A stretch of 64,000 nt of DNA. Origin: Massilia aurea (GTDB taxonomy: Bacteria > Pseudomonadota > Gammaproteobacteria > Burkholderiales > Burkholderiaceae_D). A program made the position numbers and the translations under genes. Below the pieces are notes generated by a model. The model made no database searches, was not told the origin of the DNA, and saw only the letters and a list, made by a program, of their open reading frames with translations. How positions within the stretch are numbered: position 1 is the stretch's first letter; every line of letters starts with the position of its first letter. The stretch spans positions 62,001 to 126,000 of the forward strand of contig NZ_JANUGZ010000006.1 in assembly GCF_024753205.1 (NCBI RefSeq). The letters run 5' to 3'. Positions 37,880 to 46,922 of the stretch are shown in pieces.

Positions 37880-39709
37880 ATGACGACGCGTACCACCAGC
37901 TCCACCGCCTCCCCCGACGCAGACATCCCGAGCAAGAGCAGCCTCTCGACCCTCAAGGGCTTGATCCCGTTCATGGCGCCCTACCGGCGCCAGTTCATCC
38001 TGGCCGGCATCGCGCTGCTGTTCGCGGCCGGCGCCACGCTGGCCATTCCGGCTGCCTTCAAGCAGATGATCGATCTGGGCTTCGGCGCCTCGGCCACCGC
38101 GCGCGGCATCGAGAACGTCAACGCGACCTTCCTGGCGCTGTTCGGCGTGGCCGCCGTGCTGGCGGTGGCCACGGCTGCGCGCTTCTACATGGTCTCGTGG
38201 CTCGGCGAGCGCGTGACGGCCGATATCCGCAGCGCGGTGTACGGCCACGTGGTGCGCCAGAGTCCCGAGTTCTTCGAGACCACGCGCACCGGCGAAGTCC
38301 TGTCGCGCCTGACCACCGACACGACGCTGATCCAGGCGATCGTCGGTACCAGCATCTCGCTCGCGCTGCGCAACACGCTGCTGTTCGTCGGTGGCCTGAT
38401 CATGCTGTTCATCACCAGCCCGCGCCTGACGTCGATCATTCTTGGCCTGCTGGTACTGGTCGTGCTGCCGATCGTGCTGTTCGGCCGCCGCGTGCGCAAG
38501 CTGTCGCGCGATTCGCAGGACCGCATCGCCGATGCCTCGGCCGTCGCCGGTGAAATCCTCAACGCCATGCCCACCGTGCAGGCGTTCACGCGCGAAGGCT
38601 ACGAAGCCGGGCGCTTTGGCGTCGAAGTCGAAAGCGCGTTCACCACCGCCATGCGCCGCATCCGCGCGCGCGCGACACTGACGCTGCTGGCCATCGTGCT
38701 GATCTTCGGGGCGATCGTGTTCGTGCTGTGGCTGGGCGCGCACGCCGTGATTGCCGGGACCATGACCGGCGGCGAGCTGGGGCAGTTCATCCTGTACGCC
38801 GGCATCGTCGCCGGTTCGGTCGGCGCCTTGTCGGAAGTGATGGGCGACGCCCAGCGCGCCGCCGGCGCCACCGAGCGCCTGCTCGAACTGCTGGGCGCGC
38901 GCTCGGACATTCAGGATCCGCCCCACCCGGCTGCCCTGCCTGCGCGTACCGCCAATGGCGCGCGCGTGACGCTCGACAATGTCACCTTCGCCTACCCATC
39001 GCGCCTGCAGGAAGCGGCGCTGTCGCACCTGGCGCTCGAGATCCAGCCCGGCGAAACGGTGGCCGTCGTCGGCCCGTCCGGCGCTGGCAAGACCACGCTG
39101 TTCCAGCTGCTGCTGCGTTTTTACGATCCGCAATCGGGCAGCATCCGCCTGGACGGCGTCGACGTGCGCGACCTGACGCTGCAAACGCTGCGGGGTGCGG
39201 TGGGCATCGTGCCGCAGGACACGGTCGTGTTCTCGCTCGACGCGATGGAAAACATCCGCTACGGCCGCCCCGACGCCACCGACGACGAAGTGATCGCCGC
39301 GGCGCGCATGGCCGCCGCGCACGAATTCATCGAGCGCCTGCCGGAAGGCTACCGCTCGTTCCTGGGCGAGCGCGGCGTGCGCCTGTCGGGCGGCCAGCGC
39401 CAGCGTATCGCCATCGCGCGCGCGCTGCTGAAGAACCCACCGCTGCTGCTGCTCGATGAGGCCACCAGTGCGCTCGACGCCGAATCCGAGCGCCTCGTGC
39501 AGCGGGCGCTCGAAGCCGCGATGATCGGGCGCACCACGATCATCATTGCCCATCGCCTGGCCACCGTGCAGCGCGCCGACCGCATCGTCGTGCTCGACGG
39601 CGGCAAAATCGTCGAGATGGGCACGCACCACGAACTGGTCGCGCTGCGCGGCGTGTACGCCAACCTGGCCGCGCTGCAGTTTCAGGCGCATGCGCCCGTG
39701 GCGGCGTGA
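37880..39709 (+). CDS. ABC exporter, fused transmembrane and ATPase domains (MsbA-like)
   Basis: 609 residues: six membrane helices (about 30-330), then an ATPase domain with Walker A GPSGAGKTT, Q-loop VPQDTVVFS, signature LSGGQRQRIAIAR, Walker B LLLLDEATSALD and the H-loop His in IIAHRLATVQ. This is a homodimeric half-transporter of the lipid/multidrug exporter class. Substrate unknown. It starts 19 bases after the AttH-like gene and may be co-transcribed. Its ATPase is fused, so it is unlikely to serve the FtsX permease. Confidence 0.93.
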   Translation: MTTRTTSSTASPDADIPSKSSLSTLKGLIPFMAPYRRQFILAGIALLFAAGATLAIPAAFKQMIDLGFGASATARGIENVNATFLALFGVAAVLAVATAARFYMVSWLGERVTADIRSAVYGHVVRQSPEFFETTRTGEVLSRLTTDTTLIQAIVGTSISLALRNTLLFVGGLIMLFITSPRLTSIILGLLVLVVLPIVLFGRRVRKLSRDSQDRIADASAVAGEILNAMPTVQAFTREGYEAGRFGVEVESAFTTAMRRIRARATLTLLAIVLIFGAIVFVLWLGAHAVIAGTMTGGELGQFILYAGIVAGSVGALSEVMGDAQRAAGATERLLELLGARSDIQDPPHPAALPARTANGARVTLDNVTFAYPSRLQEAALSHLALEIQPGETVAVVGPSGAGKTTLFQLLLRFYDPQSGSIRLDGVDVRDLTLQTLRGAVGIVPQDTVVFSLDAMENIRYGRPDATDDEVIAAARMAAAHEFIERLPEGYRSFLGERGVRLSGGQRQRIAIARALLKNPPLLLLDEATSALDAESERLVQRALEAAMIGRTTIIIAHRLATVQRADRIVVLDGGKIVEMGTHHELVALRGVYANLAALQFQAHAPVAA

Positions 39710-39884
39710 CCACAGCGTTAGAAATAGCAAGGGTGTTGGCGATCGAATCGTGACTTCTCGTCACATTGCGTTGCGGCGTTGTATCGATACAGCGTAAAGA
39801 CTGTCGAAACTCACTAAATGTTGCCTTGTGAAAAGGTTGGCGCGTATGATCCGGGGTTATACCCTCCATCATTACTCGACTTTC

Positions 39885-41921
39885 ATGAGCAACCACAAAT
39901 ATAGTTTAGCCAGCTGGAATGTCGGCACCCGGATCAGCGCCGTCACCTTCGCCCTGGCAGGGGTCATCATCGCCGTGCTGATTGGCACAATCACGCTGTC
40001 CACATCGAGCATGCTGGAAAAGCGCGCCATGGAGAGCGTGACGAGCGAGCTCAAAGGCGTGGCCAACACGGTCGAACTGTTCAACAAGACGGTCTCGAGC
40101 CAGGCCGTCAGCTTTGGCCGCATCTTCAGTGCCGGTCTGCCGGGTGCGTATGCGCTCGACGAGGCAACCACTGTGGACATCGGCGGCCGCCAGGTACCCA
40201 CCCTGAGCCTGGATGGCAAGGCGCTGAACCTGGACTTCGCCGTCCCCGACGGTTTCACCGAACGCACCGGCGCCAACGCCACGGTGTTCGCCGTCGCCGG
40301 TGACGACTTCGTGCGCGTGACCACGTCGGTCAAGAAGGAAAACGGCGATCGCGCCGTCGGTACGGCCCTGGACAAGAGCGCGCCGGCCTACGCCGCGCTG
40401 CGCGCAGGCCGCACCTATGTCGGCCTGGCGTCCCTGTTCGGCAAGCAGTTCATCACGCAGTACGAGCCGGTGCGCGACGCTGCCGGCAAGGTCGTCGGCG
40501 CACTGTACGTGGGCGTGAACATCAGCCAGGACATCGCGTTCCTCAAGGAGCGCATCAAGGCGATCAAGGTCGGCGACAGCGGCTACTTCTACGTGCTGTC
40601 GGCAGCGCCTGGCAAGACCTACGGCGACCTGCTCGTGCATCCGAAGAGCGAAGGCAAGAATATCCTCGACAGCAAGTCGGCCAACGGTCACGAGTTCGTC
40701 AAGGAAATGCTGGAGAAGAAGGAAGGCACCGTCCGCTACGACTGGCAAAACCCGGGCGAAAGCGGCTCGCGCGAAAAATTCGCGGCCTACAGCTATATGA
40801 AGGACTGGAACTGGGTCATCGCCGGCGGCACCTATATCGACGAGATCACGGCCGCCGCCACGGAGCTGCGCAACCGCTTCATCCTGCTGGGCCTGGGCGC
40901 GCTGGGCGTGCTGGCCACTCTGCTCTACCTGCTGGTGCGTTCGACCGTGACGCGTCCCCTGGCCGCCGTCGAAGACATCGCACGCCGCATTGCCGGCGGC
41001 GACCTGACCGCCCGGATCGCGCCGCGCAACAACGATGAAATCGGTCGTTTGACGGTCGCGATCAACGAGATCGGCGAGAACCTGTCGGGCGTGGTCGGCG
41101 AGGTACGCGACGGCGCCGAGCACATTGCCGCCGCCTCGCAGCAAATTTCGACCGGCAACCTGGACCTGTGCAGCCGCACCGAAGAGCAAGCGGCCAGCCT
41201 GGCCACCACCGCGTCGTCGATGGACGAGCTGACCACGACCGTGCGCCAGAACGCGGACAATGCGCGCCAGGCCAATGAATTCGCCCAAACCGCATCGAAC
41301 GTGGCCCAGAAAGGCGGCGACACCGTGTCGCAAGTGGTCGCCCGCATGGATTCGATCACGGTTGCGTCGCGCAAGATTTCGGACATCACGAGCGTCATCG
41401 ATGGCATCGCGTTCCAGACCAATATCCTGGCGCTGAATGCGGCCGTCGAAGCAGCGCGCGCCGGTGAACAGGGTCGCGGTTTTGCGGTCGTGGCATCCGA
41501 AGTGCGCAACCTGGCCCAGCGTTCGGCCGCAGCGGCCAAGGAAATCAAGGGCCTGATCGACGCATCGAACCAGGAAGTGGGCGCCGGCAGCGCGCTGGTG
41601 GCGCAAGCCGGCACCACGATGCAGGAAGTGCTCACGAGCGTGCAGCGCGTCACCGCCATCATGGCCGAGATCAGCAACGCCAGCCAGGAGCAGACCCAGG
41701 GCATCGAGGAAATCAACCGCGCCGTCGTCGAGATGGACACGACCACGCAGCAGAATGCCGCGCTGGTCGAAGAAGCCAGCGCTGCGGCGCAGGCGATGCA
41801 CGAGCAGGCCGACGCCCTCGCCCGCTCGGTGCGCAGCTTCCGCCTGGCCGAAGACGGCCCAAATCTCGGCCACGATGCGCTTGCATCGACGCCACGCCGC
41901 CCGGCGCTGGCCCACAGCTGA
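39885..41921 (+). CDS. Methyl-accepting chemotaxis protein with Cache sensor
   Basis: About 678 residues. N-terminal membrane helix, a periplasmic Cache_3/Cache_2-type sensor (to about residue 320, with GDSGYFYVLSAAPGKTYGDLLVHP), a second membrane helix, HAMP domain (SRPL-like VTRPLAAVEDIARRIAGGDL) and a long cytoplasmic coiled coil with the conserved hairpin tip IAFQTNILALNAAVEAARAGE. It has no C-terminal CheR-tethering pentapeptide. Start is uncertain: ATG at 39885 gives the usual N terminus without a ribosome site, while ATG at 39846 has AAGG at a suitable distance. Ligand unknown. Confidence 0.92.
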   Translation: MSNHKYSLASWNVGTRISAVTFALAGVIIAVLIGTITLSTSSMLEKRAMESVTSELKGVANTVELFNKTVSSQAVSFGRIFSAGLPGAYALDEATTVDIGGRQVPTLSLDGKALNLDFAVPDGFTERTGANATVFAVAGDDFVRVTTSVKKENGDRAVGTALDKSAPAYAALRAGRTYVGLASLFGKQFITQYEPVRDAAGKVVGALYVGVNISQDIAFLKERIKAIKVGDSGYFYVLSAAPGKTYGDLLVHPKSEGKNILDSKSANGHEFVKEMLEKKEGTVRYDWQNPGESGSREKFAAYSYMKDWNWVIAGGTYIDEITAAATELRNRFILLGLGALGVLATLLYLLVRSTVTRPLAAVEDIARRIAGGDLTARIAPRNNDEIGRLTVAINEIGENLSGVVGEVRDGAEHIAAASQQISTGNLDLCSRTEEQAASLATTASSMDELTTTVRQNADNARQANEFAQTASNVAQKGGDTVSQVVARMDSITVASRKISDITSVIDGIAFQTNILALNAAVEAARAGEQGRGFAVVASEVRNLAQRSAAAAKEIKGLIDASNQEVGAGSALVAQAGTTMQEVLTSVQRVTAIMAEISNASQEQTQGIEEINRAVVEMDTTTQQNAALVEEASAAAQAMHEQADALARSVRSFRLAEDGPNLGHDALASTPRRPALAHS

Positions 41922-41932
41922 TTGACCATTCT

Positions 41933-41956
41933 GCGCCCGGCCATCCGGCCGGGCGC
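41933..41956 (+). terminator. Hairpin after the chemoreceptor gene
   Basis: A 10-bp perfect stem GCGCCCGGCC/GGCCGGGCGC with a 4-base loop lies 11 bases after the stop codon. The T tract is missing (TTCC), so it may be a weak or factor-assisted terminator. Confidence 0.45.
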
Positions 41957-42013
41957 TTCCTGTGCCGGCCCGGCGCGGTGTAGAGTAGCGTTCCTGTTCC
42001 TTCGGAGTGCCCC

Positions 42014-43147
42014 TTGTCAGAAACCGCCCTGCAGCGCCGCTGCCACACGATCTTCCCCGGCCATCGCCAGCGCCTTCCTGCCGAACATTTCGCAGCGATG
42101 GCCGCCTGGTGCGAGCAGCACGACATCGACCACGACGTGTATGGCAATGGCGACCTGATTCAATCGTTTGAGGCCAAGGTTGCGGCCACGCTCGGCTTCG
42201 AGGCCGCCGTGTTCTGCGTCAGCGGCACGATGGCGCAGGTGACGGCGCTGCGCCTGGCCTGCCTCGAGCGCGCCAGCCGCCTGGTGGCGCTGCACCCGAC
42301 CTCGCATATCTTCGTCCACGAACGCGCCAACTACCAGTTACTCGACCACTTCCAGGCGCTGCCCGTGGGCGACCGGCACCGGCCATGGACGGCCGCCGAT
42401 CTGCTGGACGTGCCGGACCGCCTGGGCGCCGTGGGCCTCGAGATTCCGATGCGGGAGATTGGAGGGCAGCTCTCGCCCTGGGACGAACTCGAGGCGATCA
42501 AGCGCGGCTGCCGTGAGCGGGGCATCCACCTGCACATGGACGGTGCGCGCCTGTGGGAAGCGGCAGCCGGCTACGGGCGCAGCCCGGCGCAGATCGCGGC
42601 CGGCTTCGATTCGGTGTATGTGTCGCTGTACAAGGGCCTGGGTGGCCTGGGCGGCGCGATGCTGGCCGGCAGCAGCGAGTTCGTGGCGCGCTGCGCCGAA
42701 TGGTTCCGGCGCCAGGGCGGCAATGTGATTCACCGCTCGCCGTACGTGGTGGCGGCCGCGATGGACTTCGACGCGCGCCTGGCGGCCATGCCCGATTATT
42801 TCAGGCGCACGCAGCACTTGTATGCCGCGCTGCGGGCGCACCCGGCGATCCGCGTGAACCCGGCCGCGCCCCAGGCGAATATGCTGCACCTGCACCTGCC
42901 CGTATCCCGCGACGCCGCACTGGCGATCCGCGACGCGCTGGCGGCCGAGCATGGTATCTGGATGTACAACCGCGCCGCCCATGGCGCGCTGCCCGACACC
43001 AGCGTCGTCGAAATCTACGTGGGAGACAACCTGCTGGCGATGCCTGATGACGCGCTGCGCCTGGCGTTGCAGCGCTTTGTCGACCGCTTGGCCGCGCCAC
43101 CGGCTACCGGCCACGGCGCCCCGAGCGACCCCGTTTGCACCGGATGA
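42014..43147 (+). CDS. Threonine-aldolase-like PLP-dependent lyase
   Basis: 377 residues of the beta-eliminating lyase/low-specificity threonine aldolase family (fold type I). PLP Lys is in YVSLYKGLGGLGGAML, the PLP-ring Asp is in LHMDGARLWEA, and CVSGTMAQ supplies the phosphate site. Expected reaction is cleavage of L-threonine or L-allo-threonine to glycine and acetaldehyde. The start is the TTG at 42014, because CGGAG lies eight bases upstream and the next in-frame Met is inside the conserved domain. Confidence 0.88.
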   Translation: MSETALQRRCHTIFPGHRQRLPAEHFAAMAAWCEQHDIDHDVYGNGDLIQSFEAKVAATLGFEAAVFCVSGTMAQVTALRLACLERASRLVALHPTSHIFVHERANYQLLDHFQALPVGDRHRPWTAADLLDVPDRLGAVGLEIPMREIGGQLSPWDELEAIKRGCRERGIHLHMDGARLWEAAAGYGRSPAQIAAGFDSVYVSLYKGLGGLGGAMLAGSSEFVARCAEWFRRQGGNVIHRSPYVVAAAMDFDARLAAMPDYFRRTQHLYAALRAHPAIRVNPAAPQANMLHLHLPVSRDAALAIRDALAAEHGIWMYNRAAHGALPDTSVVEIYVGDNLLAMPDDALRLALQRFVDRLAAPPATGHGAPSDPVCTG

Positions 43148-43188
43148 TAGAATGACGGGTTGTTAGTTCCTTCATCACACAATCCGCA

Positions 43189-43983
43189 ATGCGCCAATAT
43201 CTCGACTTCATGCGCCATGTCCAGCAGCATGGCGCCACCAAAACCGACCGCACCGGCACCGGCACCCGCTCGGTATTCGGCTACCAGATGCGCTTCAATC
43301 TGCAGGAAGGCTTCCCGCTCCTGACGACCAAGAAAGTGCACCTGAAGTCGATCATCCATGAACTGATCTGGTTTCTGCAGGGCTCGACCAATATCGCCTA
43401 CCTGAAGGAAAACGGTGTATCGATCTGGGACGAATGGGCCGACGCCGACGGCAATCTGGGGCCTGTGTACGGTTACCAGTGGCGCAACTGGCCCACGCCC
43501 ACCGGCGAGCACATCGACCAGATCGCGCAGGTGCTCGAGCAGATCCGCACCACGCCCGATTCGCGCCGCATGATCGTCTCGGCCTGGAACGTGGCGGACG
43601 TGCCGTCGATGAAGCTGCCGCCCTGCCATGCACTGTTCCAGTTCTACGTGGCCGACGGCAAGCTGTCGTGCCAGCTGTATCAGCGCAGCGCCGACATCTT
43701 CCTGGGCGTGCCATTCAATATCGCCTCGTACGCGATCCTGACCCACATGATGGCGCAGCAGGCCGGCTTGGAAGTCGGCGACTTCATCTGGACCGGCGGC
43801 GATTGCCACCTGTACGCCAACCACATGGAGCAGGTCGACCTGCAACTGTCGCGCGAGACGCGCTCGTTGCCGCAACTGGTCATCAAGCGCACACCTGACT
43901 CGCTGTTCGACTACCGCTTCGACGATTTCGAGATCACCGGGTACGACCCGCATCCTGGCATCAAGGCGCCGGTCGCTGTCTGA
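43189..43983 (+). CDS. thyA: Thymidylate synthase
   Basis: Methylates dUMP to dTMP with methylene-tetrahydrofolate. 264 residues, the same length as the E. coli enzyme, with nucleophile Cys146 (LPPCHALFQF), phosphate-binding QRSADIFLGVPFNIASY and the C-terminal KAPVAV. No dihydrofolate reductase gene follows; instead a perfect palindrome and then a secreted lipoprotein gene. Confidence 0.98.
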   Translation: MRQYLDFMRHVQQHGATKTDRTGTGTRSVFGYQMRFNLQEGFPLLTTKKVHLKSIIHELIWFLQGSTNIAYLKENGVSIWDEWADADGNLGPVYGYQWRNWPTPTGEHIDQIAQVLEQIRTTPDSRRMIVSAWNVADVPSMKLPPCHALFQFYVADGKLSCQLYQRSADIFLGVPFNIASYAILTHMMAQQAGLEVGDFIWTGGDCHLYANHMEQVDLQLSRETRSLPQLVIKRTPDSLFDYRFDDFEITGYDPHPGIKAPVAV

Positions 43984-44000
43984 CGACGACCGGCCTGACA

Positions 44001-44022
44001 GGCGGGCGCCATGGCGCCCGCC
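44001..44022. repeat. 22-bp perfect palindrome after thyA
   Basis: GGCGGGCGCCA and its exact reverse complement form an 11+11 palindrome, 17 bases after the thyA stop and 22 bases before the lipoprotein ATG. As RNA it is a very GC-rich hairpin with no T tract. It could attenuate transcription into the lipoprotein gene. Confidence 0.55.
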
Positions 44023-44044
44023 ACCACAACCTGACGGGATCCCC

Positions 44045-45628
44045 ATGACATTTCCACCGAACGCGCTGATGCTGCGCTTGCTTGCTCCCCTGGTCTGTAC
44101 TGCGCTGACCGCCTGTGATGTATCCGGTCCCGCGACCAGCGGGCACGGCGGCCTGTCCGATGCAGCGCCGGCAAGCGGCAACCTGCCCGTGCAGGGGAAA
44201 GCCGGCCCCATCGGGGCGTCCGTGCATGGCGCCACCGTGGCGCACGCGAGCGCGGCAAAAGCATCCACAGGTACGAGTGCAAGCGCTGCGCCGTTTGGCA
44301 GTTATCTGCGCCCTTACGCAGCCACGTCCTTGTGGAATGCGCGGCCTGTCAATCCGACGTTCGGCACGTTCGTGATTCCCAGGTCCAGTTACTTCCCTAC
44401 CGTCGCGTCGGGCGCCTATTCGACCGGCGTGTTCCTTGCATCGACGACGGACAAGCCCATGACCATCGTCGGGCCTGGCTCCACCGATGCGCACACGGTG
44501 GGGGTTGCCGACCCGGACAATGGCGGCAACCGCGTCATCACCCTGCCCCGCTGGCCTGCAGGCGTGTTGCCGGCCTCGGGCACGGATGGCCATGCCGACA
44601 TCGTTGACCCGGTGACGCAGACCATCCACTCGTTCTGGCAGTTGAAGCAGAAGGATGGCCGCTGGACGGCAGCGCTGTATTCATGGAGCAAGCTGTCCGG
44701 CAATGGCTGGGGCGATCCCGCGCACTATTACCAGGGCGCGCGGGCGGTGGGCATTCCGGCGTCGGCTGGCCTGATCCGCAAGCATGAAATCAAGGATGGT
44801 CTGGCCGCCTACCCGCATGCGCTGGCGATGTCACTGACGAAGAATGGCCTGGCCAATGGGGTCACCAGCCCTGCGTACATCTTTCCCGCGACCTCGGCCG
44901 ACAACACGGCAGCGGCGAATACCGGCGCCATTCCTCAGGGCGCGCTGATCATGCTGCCACGCAATTTCGACAGCAGCGAGATCACCAATCCCGACCTGAA
45001 GAAGATCGTCGAGACGCTCAAAATGTACGGGGCCTATGTCGTCGATTACAACACCGGCACGCCGTTCGTGATCTATGTTGAAAACGATGCCGGCTTCAAC
45101 CTGATGCCCACGGGCTGGGATGGCAGGATCGCCAGCCAGCTCGACGAGATTCGCGCCAGCCTGCGCCAGGTAACGGCGGTCCAGGGTTGGACCGATGGCA
45201 ACGGCAACCCGGCCAATGCGGCGATCAAGGCGCAGCAGAACATGAATATCCTGTCGATGCGGGGCCCATGGTCGCGCCAGTCGGGCACCGGCACGGCCAC
45301 CTACGACACTGCCGGACAGCGTCTCGTGTTCGAACCGGCGAGCGGCAAGACCGTGTATGTCAATGGGAGTAATGCGGGCCTCACCCGCGTCACGTGGGCG
45401 AAGCCGCCAGAAGGCGCTCAGGTCGAGCTGTCGGTCAGTGCGACGGGCGGCGCCACGTTGCGCCTGAAGGTCAGCAGCAATGGCGCCGTGACCGAGGAGA
45501 CCAAAGACCTGGGGAACGGGCAGTCCCGGCGGTTCGTATGGCCTGCGGACGCCAAGCTGACCCTGACCACGACCAGCGGCGCCAGCGGCGCGTCGTCCGT
45601 CAAGGCGTCGCTGACCAGGCTGCCTTGA
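44045..45628 (+). CDS. Secreted lipoprotein of unrecognised family, paralogue 1
   Basis: 527 residues. Lipoprotein signal with lipobox LTAC and Cys24; the residue after Cys is Asp, which in E. coli favours retention in the inner membrane. A low-complexity Ala/Ser/Gly linker (about 26-82) leads to a conserved globular domain (about 83-410) with YLRPYAATSLWN, SGAYSTGVF, DGHADIVDP, HYYQGARAVGIPASAGLI, YPHALAMSL and YGAYVVD, then a C-terminal beta-rich domain (about 410-527) that looks like a carbohydrate-binding sandwich. The same architecture is found 1.3 kb away (46923-48611). I recognise no characterised family. The His/Asp-rich motifs and the neighbouring exopolysaccharide locus suggest an enzyme or binding protein for a polysaccharide; this is inference. 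Confidence 0.75.
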   Translation: MTFPPNALMLRLLAPLVCTALTACDVSGPATSGHGGLSDAAPASGNLPVQGKAGPIGASVHGATVAHASAAKASTGTSASAAPFGSYLRPYAATSLWNARPVNPTFGTFVIPRSSYFPTVASGAYSTGVFLASTTDKPMTIVGPGSTDAHTVGVADPDNGGNRVITLPRWPAGVLPASGTDGHADIVDPVTQTIHSFWQLKQKDGRWTAALYSWSKLSGNGWGDPAHYYQGARAVGIPASAGLIRKHEIKDGLAAYPHALAMSLTKNGLANGVTSPAYIFPATSADNTAAANTGAIPQGALIMLPRNFDSSEITNPDLKKIVETLKMYGAYVVDYNTGTPFVIYVENDAGFNLMPTGWDGRIASQLDEIRASLRQVTAVQGWTDGNGNPANAAIKAQQNMNILSMRGPWSRQSGTGTATYDTAGQRLVFEPASGKTVYVNGSNAGLTRVTWAKPPEGAQVELSVSATGGATLRLKVSSNGAVTEETKDLGNGQSRRFVWPADAKLTLTTTSGASGASSVKASLTRLP

Positions 45629-45640
45629 GAGCGGCCGCCA

Positions 45641-46405
45641 TCACAACCATAAGCCCGGCGCGATGGTGCGGGCGACCATGCGCAGTTTCTCTTTTGCCCT
45701 GTAACTGGCACTGCGATAATTCGCGTTGGAATACCCGGAATAACCATCGATCACCGGCTGCACCCGAAAACGCGGAATGATCTGCTTATTGGGCTTTTGC
45801 AATTCTTCTTTCATGGTTTGGAAGAATTTCTTTTCCAGTACAAATGATTTATCAAACTCTCCGCGGAAATACCGGTCGTAGGCATCGCGACGGAATGCAA
45901 AGGTCCGCAATTCCATCCAGAGATTACCACCCAACGACTCGCCAATCAGCGGTACATCCCTGAGGTCGCAATACACTTCGTAGTCGGCTGGCGCCGAGCA
46001 GATCAATCGCTCGATATTCAAAATTTTCAATCGCCCGGTGACCTTCCATACGTGATCGTCCGCCTTGATCAGGTTACTGGCGAGCAAGCCTTCATCAAAC
46101 ATCCGGAATTCTCCATATCCCTTGCCTCTGGATGGCGGATAGTCAGAACTGACACTGATGAACTCCACGTTCTTGTGCGACTTGCGCTGTAATGCGTTTT
46201 TCAGCGGGGTCAAATCAGTATCGGAGTTTTCCAGAAACACGATCCGGTCCGCGACGTGCGGCGCCACCGTTTCGTAATACCGAAGGGCTTCAATATAGTC
46301 GTTCATGCGGATGGCAGGATCCATCCGGGTCGAACCAGGCATGTCTTTCGATGGCGTGATCGTTGCAGACATCAGGATTACATTGGGTTTTTTCGGGTGC
46401 GACAT
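45641..46405 (-). CDS. Glycosyltransferase-like protein, lower GC
   Basis: 254-residue soluble protein without signal peptide. No assigned family is certain. An N-terminal beta-strand (NVILMSATI), the middle segment DHVWKVTGRLKILNI and the conserved-looking FAFRRDAYDRYF resemble GT-A-like glycosyltransferases that carry a K(V/I)TGR motif. Codon and base use is clearly less GC-rich than the neighbours, as is the 500-bp gap upstream of it, which suggests recent transfer. It points against the two flanking lipoprotein genes. Alternative: a sugar-related protein without transferase activity. Confidence 0.6.
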   Translation of the reverse strand: MSHPKKPNVILMSATITPSKDMPGSTRMDPAIRMNDYIEALRYYETVAPHVADRIVFLENSDTDLTPLKNALQRKSHKNVEFISVSSDYPPSRGKGYGEFRMFDEGLLASNLIKADDHVWKVTGRLKILNIERLICSAPADYEVYCDLRDVPLIGESLGGNLWMELRTFAFRRDAYDRYFRGEFDKSFVLEKKFFQTMKEELQKPNKQIIPRFRVQPVIDGYSGYSNANYRSASYRAKEKLRMVARTIAPGLWL

Positions 46406-46922
46406 GGTTTCCTCACGCTCAGGCCAATCCGGCCCTGCCAGTTTGTTGTCAATTCTACATCTTAGCGCGTTACGCTTGCCGCAGCCAGCACGTTTTTGGC
46501 GGATTGCAATACCAATGATTGGCCTGCCGCGTCTGATGATGGCCGTTCTGGCATCTTGGCGGTATTGCCGGCACCCCCGCGCCAGGCGCTGAAATAAAAT
46601 TGTCTGTCATTACAATTCCACGCTGCGTATTAACGCGCTTGCATTCGTTATCGCCAGTGCTGACGTCTTTGCAAAGTCGTTTATGAGAAACACAAGCCCC
46701 GGCGGCATCTCGTTTCAATTCGATCACATCGATCCGTAATACTTTCTTAATGCCCATAGCAATATGGTCAATCTTCTGTTGCAAATCCCCAATAATTTCT
46801 CATAAAAATCTTTTTTGCCGTGTGGAATTGTTTTCCCTACAGTAATATTGGTGTCATCTAACAGGCTGAGAGCGAAGAGCCTGATACCGCATCCGATACT
46901 CCCTGATATTGAAGATACCCAT
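46406..46922. other. Low-GC intergenic region upstream of lipoprotein paralogue 2
   Basis: These 517 bases are richer in A+T than the rest of the window and separate divergent genes. Open frames here have no ribosome sites, no family resemblance and poor codon bias, so I call none. The stretch must hold the promoters of both flanking genes. No repeat or transposase remnant was recognised. Confidence 0.4.

Noticed and set aside
46470..46784. 104-codon minus-strand frame in the low-GC gap
   Set aside because: Weak start, no family similarity and no codon bias; may be a decayed remnant but cannot be supported.
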